Positions 47,578-56,232 of a DNA stretch of 64,000 bases are shown piece by piece. Source of the DNA: Neisseria zalophi (GTDB lineage Bacteria > Pseudomonadota > Gammaproteobacteria > Burkholderiales > Neisseriaceae); NCBI RefSeq assembly GCF_008807015.1, contig NZ_CP031700.1, forward strand, positions 372,001-436,000, read 5' to 3'. The notes beneath the pieces were generated by a model. That model made no database searches and was not told where the DNA came from. It was given only the letters and a program-made list of their open reading frames with translations. Each line of letters starts with the position of its first letter. Position 1 is the stretch's first letter. A program made the translations under genes and the position numbers.

Positions 47578-47726
47578 GCCGTCTGAAAAAGGGTGGGCGG
47601 AAAAGGGCTATTTTAGCATTGTTTGGGGTGGAAGCTGGTTAAAACACGGCAGCGGTGCACGGCGGAATAGGGATAAGAGGCCGTCTGAAAAGTATCGGTT
47701 TGGCGGTAATAAGGTTTTCAGACGGC
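47578..47726. repeat. Three DNA uptake sequences between dinG and rsgA
   Basis: GCCGTCTGAA at 47578-47587 and 47680-47689, and the reverse form at 47717-47726. The last two form an opposed pair with a 27-bp loop. The divergent promoters of dinG and rsgA must lie in this 216-bp gap. Confidence 0.9.
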
Positions 47727-47789
47727 CTGACAAATCCTGTAAAACCTGTAAAATAAGCCGTTCACTTATTTATCACGTTTATTCTATCT

Positions 47790-48662
47790 ATGCCCGAAAC
47801 CGCCCAAATCACCGCCAGCTATGGCCGGCGCTATATTGTCCGCACGCAGGAGGGGAGCACGTTTGATGCGACAACCCGCAAAAAGCGTGTCGATTTTGCC
47901 TGCGGTGATTGGGTGCATATCCAGTTAATCAATGGCGAACAGGCGGTAATCGAGGATTTTCTGCCGCGCAAAAGCCTGCTTTATCGGCAGGATAATTGGA
48001 AAACCAAGCTGATTGCGGCGAATGTCGATAAGCTGTTTATTGTAACGGCGGCCTCGCCTGCGCCCAATGAAATGTTGTTGCAGCGGGCGTTGCTGGCTGC
48101 CGAAGCGGCGGGCATTGAAGCGGTTATTGTGTTAAACAAGGCCGATTTGCCCGAATCGCAAAGCTGGTATGAGAAATTTAGGTTTTATGAGTCTTTGGGC
48201 TATCCGGTGGTGCAAACCCGTGCGCTGGAAAGTGCCGATGTGCTCAGGCCGCTGATGCAGGGGCGTACCAATATTTTTTTGGGGCAGAGCGGCATGGGTA
48301 AATCTACGCTTACCAATGCGCTGTTGGGCAGCGATACCGCCCGCGTCGGCGAAATTTCAACCGCCCTTGATTCGGGCAAACACACAACCACGCATGCGCG
48401 TTTGTATGATGTGAATGCGGAAACCAAGCTGATTGATTCGCCGGGTTTGCAGGAATTCGGGCTGCATCATCTTGAAGTCAGTATCTTGTTGCAGTATTTC
48501 CCCGATATGCGCCATCTGATCGGGCAGTGCCGTTTTCACAATTGCACCCATCGTGCGGAGCCGGGTTGCGCGGTTAAAGCAGCGGCGGAAGCGGGCGATA
48601 TCCGCAAGGAGCGCGTGGCGTTTTTACAGCGGATAACCGATGAATTGCTGCGTTCGTCGTAA
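47790..48662 (+). CDS. rsgA: RsgA ribosome small-subunit GTPase
   Basis: 290-residue circularly permuted GTPase: an N-terminal OB fold, then G4 (VLNKADLP), G5 (TRALESADV), G1 (GQSGMGKST) and G3 (DSPGLQEFG), and a C-terminal zinc knuckle with Cys/His in CRFHNCTHRAEPGC. It checks late maturation of the 30S subunit. The start is just behind the rsgA/dinG intergenic DUS group. Confidence 0.95.
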   Translation: MPETAQITASYGRRYIVRTQEGSTFDATTRKKRVDFACGDWVHIQLINGEQAVIEDFLPRKSLLYRQDNWKTKLIAANVDKLFIVTAASPAPNEMLLQRALLAAEAAGIEAVIVLNKADLPESQSWYEKFRFYESLGYPVVQTRALESADVLRPLMQGRTNIFLGQSGMGKSTLTNALLGSDTARVGEISTALDSGKHTTTHARLYDVNAETKLIDSPGLQEFGLHHLEVSILLQYFPDMRHLIGQCRFHNCTHRAEPGCAVKAAAEAGDIRKERVAFLQRITDELLRSS

Positions 48663-48736
48663 TCTTTATTGCAAGGCCGTCTGAAAATATTTCGGCAGCG
48701 GCAAGCCTTTTCTTTTTTTTTCTTATAGAAGCCGTT

Positions 48737-49468
48737 ATGCTGGAAATCCTTTATCAAGATCATTTGTGTATTGCCGTGAATAAACCGGCCGGTATGTTGG
48801 TACACCGAAGCTGGCTCGACCGCCATGAAACCCGTTTTGTGATGCAAACCCTGCGCGACCAAGTCGGCCGCCATGTTTTTCCCGTTCATCGGCTCGACCG
48901 CCCGACTTCGGGGGTGTTGTTGTTTGCCTTCGATAGCGACAGTGCGCGCGTTTTAACGCAGCAGTTCGAGCAAAAAAGCATTCAAAAAACCTATTGGGCG
49001 GTGGTGCGCGGCCATCTGCACGGAAGCGGCCGCATTGATTATCCGCTGAAAGAAGAGGCCGATAAAATTGCCGACCGCTTGGCCGATCCGGATAAACCCG
49101 CTCAAACCGCTATCACCGATTATCGCTGTATTGCCCAAACCGAGCAGCTGTTTGCGTCGTCGCGCCGTTATCCTACTTCGCGCTATTCATGGGTGGAGCT
49201 GGTTCCGCATACGGGGCGCAAGCATCAGTTGCGCCGTCATCTAAAACATATTTTTCACCCGATTGTCGGCGATACCACGCATGGCGACAATGCCCAAAAC
49301 CGTGCCGTTGCCGCCCATACCGGCAGCACAAGATTAATGCTGCATGCCCGCACGCTGGTGTTTTGTAGCCCGGAAACCGGCCAAACGGTTCGGGTTTCGG
49401 CACCTGTTGATCATGCTTGGCAGCAGTTGGCGGCGGCCTTTGGTTGGGCGGATATTTTGCAAACGTGA
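48737..49468 (+). CDS. truC: TruC tRNA pseudouridine-65 synthase
   Basis: 243-residue RluA-family synthase with the catalytic HRLDRPTSGVLLFAFDS and the C-terminal VPHTGRKHQLRRHLKHIFHP. The start LEILYQDHLCIAVNKPAGMLVH and the RPTSG insertion pattern fit TruC, which modifies uridine 65 of tRNA (first 20 residues carry the match). Two RluA-type synthases are thus present in this window. It sits just upstream of the RNase P RNA. Confidence 0.87.
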   Translation: MLEILYQDHLCIAVNKPAGMLVHRSWLDRHETRFVMQTLRDQVGRHVFPVHRLDRPTSGVLLFAFDSDSARVLTQQFEQKSIQKTYWAVVRGHLHGSGRIDYPLKEEADKIADRLADPDKPAQTAITDYRCIAQTEQLFASSRRYPTSRYSWVELVPHTGRKHQLRRHLKHIFHPIVGDTTHGDNAQNRAVAAHTGSTRLMLHARTLVFCSPETGQTVRVSAPVDHAWQQLAAAFGWADILQT

Positions 49469-49507
49469 ATATAATGCCGCTGTATCGGCGCGCCGCACGC
49501 TTGGGCG

Positions 49508-49516
49508 TGCTATAAT
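49508..49516 (+). promoter_or_regulatory. Extended -10 promoter of rnpB
   Basis: TGCTATAAT is a consensus extended -10 element, 10 bp before the RNA's predicted 5' end. No good -35 is present. A perfect GCACGC/GCGTGC hairpin (49495-49510) abuts it and may end truC transcription. Confidence 0.6.
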
Positions 49517-49525
49517 CCGCCGCTT

Positions 49526-49888
49526 ACAGGCCGGGCAGACAGCCGCCGCGCCATGCTTCAGGCATGCGGGGAGGAAAGTCCGGGCTCCGAAGAGCAGAAT
49601 GCCGGCTAACGGCCGGGCGCAGTAATGCGACGGAAAGTGGAGCAGAAAGCAAAACCGCCGATGGCCGTCTGAAAAGGCGGCACAGGTAAGGGTGAAAAGG
49701 TGCGGTAAGAGCGCACCGTGCACTTGGTAACAAGACGCAGCAGGCTAAACCCCATTCGGAGCAAGACCAAACAGAACACGATAACGCTGCTCGCCGAGTG
49801 TTCGGGTAGGTTGCTGGAGTGCATCAGCAATGGTGTGCCTAGAGGAATGGCTGTCCAACGACAGAACCCGGCTTATCGCCCGACCTGT
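49526..49888 (+). ncRNA. rnpB: RNase P RNA (class A)
   Basis: All universal blocks are visible: GAGGAAAGTCCGGGCTC near the 5' end, the GGTAAGGGTGAAAAGGTG core, GGTAAGAGCGCACCG, and ACAGAACCCGGCTTATCG near the 3' end. P1 pairs 49526-49536 with 49878-49888, 11 bp with one C-A mismatch. It is the catalytic RNA that trims tRNA 5' leaders. A perfect DUS (49664-49673) lies within the P12-type hairpin. Frames on either strand across it are not genes. Confidence 0.96.
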
Positions 49889-49901
49889 ATGATTGTTTTA
49901 A

Positions 49902-49939
49902 AAATAGGCCGTCTGAAAATGTTTTCAGACGGCCTATTT
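49902..49939. terminator. DUS-pair terminator between rnpB and pyrD
   Basis: An 18-bp perfect stem (49902-49919 with 49922-49939) of two opposed DUS. On the minus strand it is followed by T5 and serves pyrD; on the plus strand it ends rnpB. Confidence 0.85.
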
Positions 49940-49976
49940 CATTATATTGGCTCTGCTAAGGTTGAAACATCAGGAT

Positions 49977-50981
49977 TTAAACGCAGGCTTTCAAGCACGC
50001 TTTCACCAAGTCTGGCCCTTGATAAATCAAGCCGCTGTATAGCTGAACGGCGGTTGCGCCCAAACGCATTTTTTCTACGGCATCTTCGCCGCTGCCAATT
50101 CCGCCAACCCCGATAATCGGCAGCTTGCCTGCAAGATCATGAGCAAGTTGCGCCAACACACGGTTGCTTTTTTCCCGCACCGGTTCACCACTCAAACCAC
50201 CTTGTTCTTGCGCCAACGGATGTGCGCCTAAGATGGTTTTATCAATGGTGGTATTGGTGGCAATCACCGCATCCATTTCGGTTTGTACCGCTACTTCGGC
50301 AATGTCGGCAATTTGGTTGTCTTCCAAATCCGGCGCGATTTTCACCGCCAGCGGCACATAATGGCCAGCTGCGGCGGCAAGCTGTTGCTGTTTGTCTTTT
50401 AATTTGCCCAATAATGCCGCCAATTCGTTGCCGCCTTGTAAGTCGCGCAGGTTTTTGGTGTTGGGCGAGGAAATATTCACGGTGATATAGCTGGCGTGGG
50501 GATAGGCTTTTTCCAAGCAAATCAGATAATCATCTGCCGCCCGTTCTATCGGGGTGTCGGCATTTTTACCGATATTGATACCGAGAATGCCTTGATAGCG
50601 GCTTTGGGTAATGTTGCGGATCATGGCGTCGATACCGTGATTATTAAAGCCCATGCGGTTGATAATCGCTTTGTGTTCGGGCAGGCGGAATAAGCGCGGC
50701 TGCGGATTGCCGCTTTGCGGGCGCGGGGTCACGGTGCCGACTTCGATAAATCCGAAACCGAGTGCCGCCAGCGCATCAATATATTCGCCGTTTTTATCCA
50801 AACCGGCCGCCAGCCCGACCGGATTGGGCAGGGTAAGCCCCATCAGTTGCACGGGGTGGGTTTGCGGGCTGACTTTAGGCAATACACCTAAACGGTAAGC
50901 ATAATTTAAGCTGTGTAATGCTAGGTAATGCGATTTTTCAGGGTCTGCTTTAAATAATAAAGGGCGGATAAATGAATACAT
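49977..50981 (-). CDS. pyrD: Dihydroorotate dehydrogenase (quinone), class 2
   Basis: 334 residues from ATG 50981; a GTG at 50993 is the alternative. The membrane-associating N-terminus [20 protein letters not shown] marks class 2. [54 protein letters not shown] and the C-terminal [20 protein letters not shown] bind FMN and substrate. It oxidises dihydroorotate and gives electrons to quinone in the inner membrane. GC-rich like its neighbours. Confidence 0.95.
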   Translation of the reverse strand: MYSFIRPLLFKADPEKSHYLALHSLNYAYRLGVLPKVSPQTHPVQLMGLTLPNPVGLAAGLDKNGEYIDALAALGFGFIEVGTVTPRPQSGNPQPRLFRLPEHKAIINRMGFNNHGIDAMIRNITQSRYQGILGINIGKNADTPIERAADDYLICLEKAYPHASYITVNISSPNTKNLRDLQGGNELAALLGKLKDKQQQLAAAAGHYVPLAVKIAPDLEDNQIADIAEVAVQTEMDAVIATNTTIDKTILGAHPLAQEQGGLSGEPVREKSNRVLAQLAHDLAGKLPIIGVGGIGSGEDAVEKMRLGATAVQLYSGLIYQGPDLVKACLKACV

Positions 50982-51817
50982 AAGAAGTTTCACGGCCAGT
51001 TTTGTTTTGATGTGATTATTTTACCTGAAGGTAAAGTTTTTCGTGAAAGTTTCTATCAGGCATTGGTATGGGCTGAACAGATGACAATCCAACATAATGA
51101 TAGGGTCATTAAAAGTTAATTCATTTAAATAAAAATGATATATAAATATTTTATATAGGAAAATTAATTTTTGATGTAGTGAAAAGAAATATGATAGTGC
51201 CAATGAATACTGATAAAGTGTAAAAAATGCAACAGTTTCTTGCAAATTAAGGTATTGCAAAAAAATAATATGTAATTTGGAAATATTCAATATTCATAAA
51301 TAAACAAATATAATATTTCATATATTAAATTAAATTAAACTGTATTTTTTGTAATGACAAATAATTAATTTAATCAAAATAGTTTATTTTAAAATTTTAT
51401 TAAATTAATGTAAATTATATATTTAAAATCGTTATTAAAATGTAAAGGTAAATCTTTTTATTATTTTAACTTTTATTATAATAAAAAATTATTTATAAAA
51501 ATTTATCAAATTTACTGTTAATCAAAATTTTTAATTGTTAAATTTTACTTTGGTCTGATGCGGTAAAGTTATATGATGAATCAAGAAAGGCGGTATAGAA
51601 AGAATTTTAGTGAGACCTAAGGTAACTTTTCTTTAATTGTATTATCGTAGGTGCTACTTGTTTTTAACTATTTAACCGCATCTAAAATTCTATTTAACTT
51701 TTTATTTAACTGTATCGTAAATCGGCTTTGTGGTTATACCGAGATACTGGCTTGTGCCATTGGGGCAAATGTCTTTAATTAATAGGCTGGAACGATACCC
51801 TTTATGTGGAGAAGATC
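50982..51817. other. 836-bp AT-rich gap upstream of the YadA-like gene
   Basis: Extremely AT-rich between about 51100 and 51540, without DUS and without credible genes. A possible promoter is TTGGTC (51550-51555) with TATGAT (51572-51577), 16-nt spacing; it would give a leader of about 235 nt before the autotransporter. I see no simple-repeat tract of the kind that phase-varies nadA. Confidence 0.5.
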
Positions 51818-53155
51818 ATGAACCAAAACATAAAAACTGCCTGCAAAAAATCCAAGCAGCAAATTATTGCTGCTTCAGTTGCCGCTGTTTTATTGGGATT
51901 TGCCGCCCAAGCTCAAGCTGAGATGGTTGGGCCTTATTTAGGTATTAAATCAACCCCGGGTGGTGTTGCCGGTAACGCTAATGGTGAAGGTGCAAAAGGG
52001 CGCTATTCAATTGCGGCCGGTATTAATGCCGAGGCAACCGATCAAGGCTCGATTGCTGTGGGTACTAATACCCAGTCTACTAAAAATGGCTCAATTGCCA
52101 TCGGCCCTATATCAAAATCTACCGGTGTGTCATCTACTGCGGTAGGTAATTTGTCGCAAGCGGTAAACAATGCCGATACTGCAGTCGGCCGTCAGGCATT
52201 GGCAAGCGGTGGTTCAAGCACTGCTCTGGGTCAAAATGCTAAGGCTACCAACAACTATAGTATTGCCGTTGGTTCGGATGCTAAAGGTGAAGGCCGCTTG
52301 TCTACTTCAATCGGTACCCGTTCACAAGCTAGCGGACAATCTTCTATTGCTTTAGGTACATCTGCCCAATCTACTCAAATCGCTTCAACCAGTATCGGTG
52401 CCGGTTCGAAAGCTACTGCAGTAGCTGCAACCGCATTGGGTAACAGTGCAAAAGCGACCGGTGCCGCAGCAATTGCGCTCGGACGTAATGCCAACGCTTC
52501 TTCTGCAAACAGTATTGCTCAAGGTACCGGTGCGCAAGCGACTGCATTGAATGCCGTTGCTATCGGTACAGGTGCAAATGCATCTCATCCTGGCTCTGTT
52601 GCTTTGGGTAGTGCTTCCAGAACAGCTGCTCCTGTTGGTACGAATACTGCAACTGTTGGCGGTTTGACTTATGGTGGCTTTGCCGGTACAGCTCCGGTTG
52701 GTACGGTTAGTGTCGGTTCTGCCGGTGCGGAACGTACGGTAACTAATGTTGCAGCTGGTCGTATTACTGCAACCAGCACCGATGCAATTAATGGTAGCCA
52801 ACTGTACCGTGTGGCTGAGCAAGTGAATAAAAATGCCGGTGATATTACCAATATCAACAACAAGATTACCAATATCGGTGGCAATGTAGATGCATTGAGA
52901 AACCGTGTTGATGATATGGATAAAGACTTACGTGCCGGTATTGCCGGAGCGACTGCTATCGGTTTCTTACAACGTCCGAATGAGCCGGGTAAGAGCTTGG
53001 TATCTGCTGCAGTTGGCGGCTATAAAGACGAACAGGCATTTGCATTCGGATATGCCCATAATTCGGATAACAATAAATGGTCGACTAAGTTTGGTGTTGG
53101 CTTAAATACCCGTAAAGATGTTAACTGGGGTGCCAGCCTGGGCTACCAGTGGTAA
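51818..53155 (+). CDS. YadA-like trimeric autotransporter adhesin
   Basis: 445 residues from ATG 51818, behind GGAGAAG; a GTG 12 nt upstream is the alternative. A long signal peptide (about 1-35, basic start, ending AQAQA) is typical. The passenger is a YadA head of about 14-residue left-handed repeats (SIAVGTNTQS, STALGQNAKA, AIALGRNANA; about 60-275), then a neck (TVTNVAAGRITATSTDAING), a very short coiled-coil stalk (about 330-360), and the YadA anchor (AGATAIGFLQ to the final GYQW). The terminal aromatic residue fits BAM recognition. The stalk is minimal, so this would be a short lollipop on the cell surface. Adhesion is inferred from the family. Confidence 0.92.
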   Translation: MNQNIKTACKKSKQQIIAASVAAVLLGFAAQAQAEMVGPYLGIKSTPGGVAGNANGEGAKGRYSIAAGINAEATDQGSIAVGTNTQSTKNGSIAIGPISKSTGVSSTAVGNLSQAVNNADTAVGRQALASGGSSTALGQNAKATNNYSIAVGSDAKGEGRLSTSIGTRSQASGQSSIALGTSAQSTQIASTSIGAGSKATAVAATALGNSAKATGAAAIALGRNANASSANSIAQGTGAQATALNAVAIGTGANASHPGSVALGSASRTAAPVGTNTATVGGLTYGGFAGTAPVGTVSVGSAGAERTVTNVAAGRITATSTDAINGSQLYRVAEQVNKNAGDITNINNKITNIGGNVDALRNRVDDMDKDLRAGIAGATAIGFLQRPNEPGKSLVSAAVGGYKDEQAFAFGYAHNSDNNKWSTKFGVGLNTRKDVNWGASLGYQW

Positions 53156-53164
53156 TAACTGCTG

Positions 53165-53189
53165 AGGCCGTCTGAAATACAGGCGGCCT
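53165..53189 (+). repeat. DUS-based hairpin between the adhesin and lipoprotein genes
   Basis: A 10-bp stem (53165-53174 with 53180-53189, one G-U) with a DUS as left arm and no T run, so it may only partly reduce read-through into the next two genes. Confidence 0.6.
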
Positions 53190-53220
53190 GTTGAGAACAG
53201 AATAATTGAAAGGAAATATA

Positions 53221-53682
53221 ATGAAACTGTCTGCAATGATTTTACCCGTAGTCGCCGCTTTTGCCTTAGCTGCTTGTGGTAATTTAAGCAAAGTAAGTAA
53301 AGAGGGTATGACCGATAACCCGGTATGGCCCAATCCTGAAAAAACTACATTCCGCCACAGTGGTTCACAACATGGTTCATGGCCGAATTGGGATAATGTA
53401 CGCCAAATCGAAGCCGGTATGAACAAAGATCAAATCTACAACCTGATTGGTCGTCCGCACTTTAACGAAGGCCAATATTTTGTACGTGAGTGGGATTATT
53501 TGTTTAATTACCGTGAAGATGGCGAGCATAAAACTTGCCAATACAAAATCTTATTTGATAAAAACATGAATGCGCAAAGCTTCTTCTGGTTGCCGGAAGG
53601 TTGCGGCCCGCGTGAAAAAGAGCCGGTACGTGAAGTGATTATCCGTGAAGTGGAAACTTCTCCGAAACGTATTCGTCAATAA
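53221..53682 (+). CDS. SmpA/OmlA (BamE-like) lipoprotein
   Basis: 153 residues from ATG 53221, behind AAAGGA. Lipobox LAAC (Cys19). The segment RQIEAGMNKDQIYNLIGRPHF followed by REWDYLFNYREDG is the SmpA/OmlA fold of BamE (first 20 residues carry the match), and a Cys pair (about 107 and 122) follows. BamE proteins help outer-membrane protein assembly; related domains occur in helpers of trimeric autotransporters such as Acinetobacter TpgA. Position directly after the YadA-like gene suggests such a helper role. The C-terminus is charged and rich in Glu and Arg. Confidence 0.82.
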   Translation: MKLSAMILPVVAAFALAACGNLSKVSKEGMTDNPVWPNPEKTTFRHSGSQHGSWPNWDNVRQIEAGMNKDQIYNLIGRPHFNEGQYFVREWDYLFNYREDGEHKTCQYKILFDKNMNAQSFFWLPEGCGPREKEPVREVIIREVETSPKRIRQ

Positions 53683-53687
53683 GCTTG

Positions 53688-54110
53688 ATGATGAAAAAAC
53701 AGATTTTGGTCAGCATGTTGCTCGGTCTGACTATGGTTGCACAGGCCGGCAATATTGATCAGTTTAAAAAACGTAAAGCAACGGTTTATCTGGATAAAGC
53801 AGAAATGTGTTTGGAAGATAACCGTTGCTACCCCGTGCTCATCGGAAAGACAACGCCGAAAGGTGTATTCGACTTAAATATTGTCAAAACCCATCATCGT
53901 GGTTATGGCGGTGATGTGATGAAATTTAAGGAGGAGGGTAATTTTATGTTTGCTGTTCATCGGGTATGGACGTTAAAACCTGAGGAGCGGCGGATGGAAA
54001 GAATTGCTTCTTCACGGGTGAAAGACCGGATCATGACCAATGGCTGTATTAATGTGACCAATGATGTATATGAGCAGCTGAAGGCTTATTTTGTATTGGA
54101 AGTGGTTTAA
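53688..54110 (+). CDS. L,D-transpeptidase-like (YkuD) periplasmic protein
   Basis: About 140 residues with a signal peptide (KKQILVSMLLGLTMVAQA). YkuD-like features: TTPKGVFDLNIVKTHHRGYG, a His in FAVHRVW, and the catalytic Cys in MTNGCINVTNDVYEQL, replacing the usual SHGC by TNGC. L,D-transpeptidases crosslink peptidoglycan or attach proteins to it. ATG 53688 or 53691; it lies 5 nt after the lipoprotein stop, so coupled translation is likely, and a shared terminator follows. Confidence 0.78.
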   Translation: MMKKQILVSMLLGLTMVAQAGNIDQFKKRKATVYLDKAEMCLEDNRCYPVLIGKTTPKGVFDLNIVKTHHRGYGGDVMKFKEEGNFMFAVHRVWTLKPEERRMERIASSRVKDRIMTNGCINVTNDVYEQLKAYFVLEVV

Positions 54111-54128
54111 TACTGCTGATAAGCTGAT

Positions 54129-54166
54129 AAGGCCGTCTGAAAATTATTTCAGACGGCCTTATTTTT
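54129..54166 (+). terminator. Terminator of the adhesin/lipoprotein/transpeptidase cluster
   Basis: A perfect 14-bp stem from two opposed DUS (54129-54142 with 54147-54160) followed by ATTTTT. Confidence 0.9.
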
Positions 54167-54373
54167 GGTTTGGTTGATAATGGTTGTATTGTTTTTCTGA
54201 GATGGATCTAGGATGAGATTAGAAGGTAGTTTGATATATTGGCGACCGTATTGGTGCAGCCTAAATGGGATTATGCTTAAACCGTGTGTAAATAGTGTTT
54301 GTTTGGTTGGAATTAATCAAAAATGGGTAAGTAAGATTTAACCTTATTTGGTTAAATATGAGCGGCTTAAATA

Positions 54374-54404
54374 AAAATGGGGCGGATAATATCCGCCCCA
54401 TTTT
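54374..54404 (-). terminator. Terminator of the alanine symporter gene
   Basis: A perfect 14-bp GC-rich stem (54374-54387 with 54391-54404); on the minus strand TTTTTATTT follows. The rest of the 342-bp gap 54111-54452 has no other recognisable feature. Confidence 0.9.
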
Positions 54405-54452
54405 GTACTTTATGCTATTAACCTATCATTGATAGCATAGTGCTTTATCCGT

Positions 54453-55868
54453 TTACCAAATATCTGATTTGAAACGGCGTTTCAATACGGGATGTTCTGA
54501 AAGTTTGAATACAGGCTCTTTGCCCATTTTCAATTTGCCGTTGTAGTCTTTCAGTAGCAGGAAAACCAGCGGGCTGAGTGCCAAAATTGCAATCAGATTG
54601 ATTAAAGCCATAATGCCCATGGATAAGTCGGCCATATCCCAAACCAGTGGTACGCTGTTTACGGCACCGAAGTAAACCATAAACAATACACACATACGGA
54701 AGATAGTTAACAGCAGCCAGTGGCTGTTGATAAATTGGATATTGGATTCCGCATAAGCATAATTGCCGATAACGGTTGAGAAGGCAAATAAGAAGAGAAC
54801 AACGGCTAAGAAATCCGCACCCCATGCGCCAACGTGGTTCACAATAGCTGCTTGGGTGAGTTGTACACCGGTTAAGTCACCCGTGTTGAAGTCGGCGAGC
54901 AATACAACAAAGGCAGTACAAGAACACACAATAATCGTATCGACAAACACGCCCAACATTTGAATCACGCCTTGTGATACAGGGTGTTTTACATCTGCCG
55001 CCGCTGCCGCGTTCGGTGCAGAACCTTGGCCGGCTTCATTGGAATATAAGCTGCGTTTGATACCATTCATCATTGCTGCAGAAATGGCACCAAATAAGCC
55101 ACCACCGGCTGCTTTCAGTTCGAATGCAGAGCCAAAAATCATACCGAATACGCGGGGCACTTCAGAGATATTCATAATAATCACATAAAAAGCCAGCAGC
55201 AGGTAGATGGTTGCCATAGCAGGAACGATAGCTTCTGCCACACGCGAAACACGACGGATACCACCGAAAATAATCGGTGCGGTTAAAATCACCAAACCGA
55301 CACCTACCGCGTGTTTGTTCCAGCCCCAAGCCACTTCGGTTGCGGCAACAATAGAGTTGGATTGGACAGCGTTAAAAACCAAACCAAAACAGAAAATCAA
55401 GCTTAAGGCAAACAGTATGCCCGCCCATCTTTGTTTGAGACCTTGGCTGATGTAATAAGCAGGGCCGCCACGGAAATGGCCGTTTTTGTGGTCACGGATT
55501 TTAAACAATTGAGCTAATGAAGACTCGGCAAAGGCAGAACTCATACCGATTAAAGCAGTAACCCACATCCAGAAAACCGCGCCGGGGCCGCCGAGTGTAA
55601 TGGCAATGGCCACACCGCCGATATTACCCACGCCCACACGGCTGGCAAGGCCTGTTACAAAGGCTTGAAACGGCGTGATTCCGTGCGGATCATCGCCTGC
55701 TTGGCGTCCGCCCAGCATTTCTTTAATACTGCGGGCAAACAGTCTGAATTGAACAAAGCCGGTAGCCAGCGTAAAAAATAAACCGGTGCCGAGCAATAGA
55801 AAAATCAGCCACTCCCACAAAGGTCCACTCACGCTATTAATATATTCGTGAAATTTTGATATATCCAT
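54453..55868 (-). CDS. Sodium:alanine symporter family transporter (AGCS)
   Basis: 471 residues from ATG 55868, behind GGTGATT; a start three codons upstream is possible. About ten hydrophobic helices. Family segments include GPGAVFWMWVTALIGMSSAF, GGPAYYISQGL, SNEAGQGSAPNAAAAA and NAVQSNSIV. It imports alanine or glycine with sodium. Upstream is a 364-bp gap with the terminator of the next gene. DagA/AlsT is the likely subgroup. Confidence 0.92.
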   Translation of the reverse strand: MDISKFHEYINSVSGPLWEWLIFLLLGTGLFFTLATGFVQFRLFARSIKEMLGGRQAGDDPHGITPFQAFVTGLASRVGVGNIGGVAIAITLGGPGAVFWMWVTALIGMSSAFAESSLAQLFKIRDHKNGHFRGGPAYYISQGLKQRWAGILFALSLIFCFGLVFNAVQSNSIVAATEVAWGWNKHAVGVGLVILTAPIIFGGIRRVSRVAEAIVPAMATIYLLLAFYVIIMNISEVPRVFGMIFGSAFELKAAGGGLFGAISAAMMNGIKRSLYSNEAGQGSAPNAAAAADVKHPVSQGVIQMLGVFVDTIIVCSCTAFVVLLADFNTGDLTGVQLTQAAIVNHVGAWGADFLAVVLFLFAFSTVIGNYAYAESNIQFINSHWLLLTIFRMCVLFMVYFGAVNSVPLVWDMADLSMGIMALINLIAILALSPLVFLLLKDYNGKLKMGKEPVFKLSEHPVLKRRFKSDIW

Positions 55869-56232
55869 AATCACCACTATTCTTGAGTTGAGTTAGTGTA
55901 TTTTCGGCATTAAGTAGACAAAATGATGTCAAATAAAGCCTTTCGGAAAAGGCATTCTAATATAGCCTTAACAAATAGTGTAGGAATTTACGTAAGAAAA
56001 TAACAAAATTTAATATTGATAATATATATGATGATGGGAGGCAATTAATTGTATTGTATGTATTTAGGGGGTGTACGGAGAATAAAGCAGGAAGTTTGGA
56101 TAATAATTATTGAAATGATATTACAATAGAATATTGTATTTCATTTTTGAGTGTTCAAGAAAAAAGGCCGCTAGGTGAACGACCTTTTTTTAAATCTAAA
56201 GCCTTAAAAGTATTTCTATTTTAGACGGCTGC
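55869..56232. other. 364-bp gap between symporter and carbonic anhydrase genes
   Basis: AT-rich and free of uptake sequences. The only recognisable element is the gamma-carbonic anhydrase terminator at 56160-56190; the symporter promoter must also be here but I cannot point to it. Confidence 0.5.
56160..56190 (-). terminator. Terminator of the gamma-carbonic anhydrase gene
   Basis: An 8-bp A/T-rich stem, one C-A mismatch, then 2 more pairs, 9-nt loop; A6 and T6 flanks suit either strand. Confidence 0.7.

Noticed and set aside
49334..50116. Open frames on both strands across the RNase P RNA
   Set aside because: The region is explained by the structured RNA and its terminator; the frames match no protein family.
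51021..51290. An 89-codon minus-strand frame in the AT-rich gap before the adhesin
   Set aside because: Composition is that of random AT-rich DNA (Phe/Leu/Ile/Tyr/His), with no ribosome site or known family.
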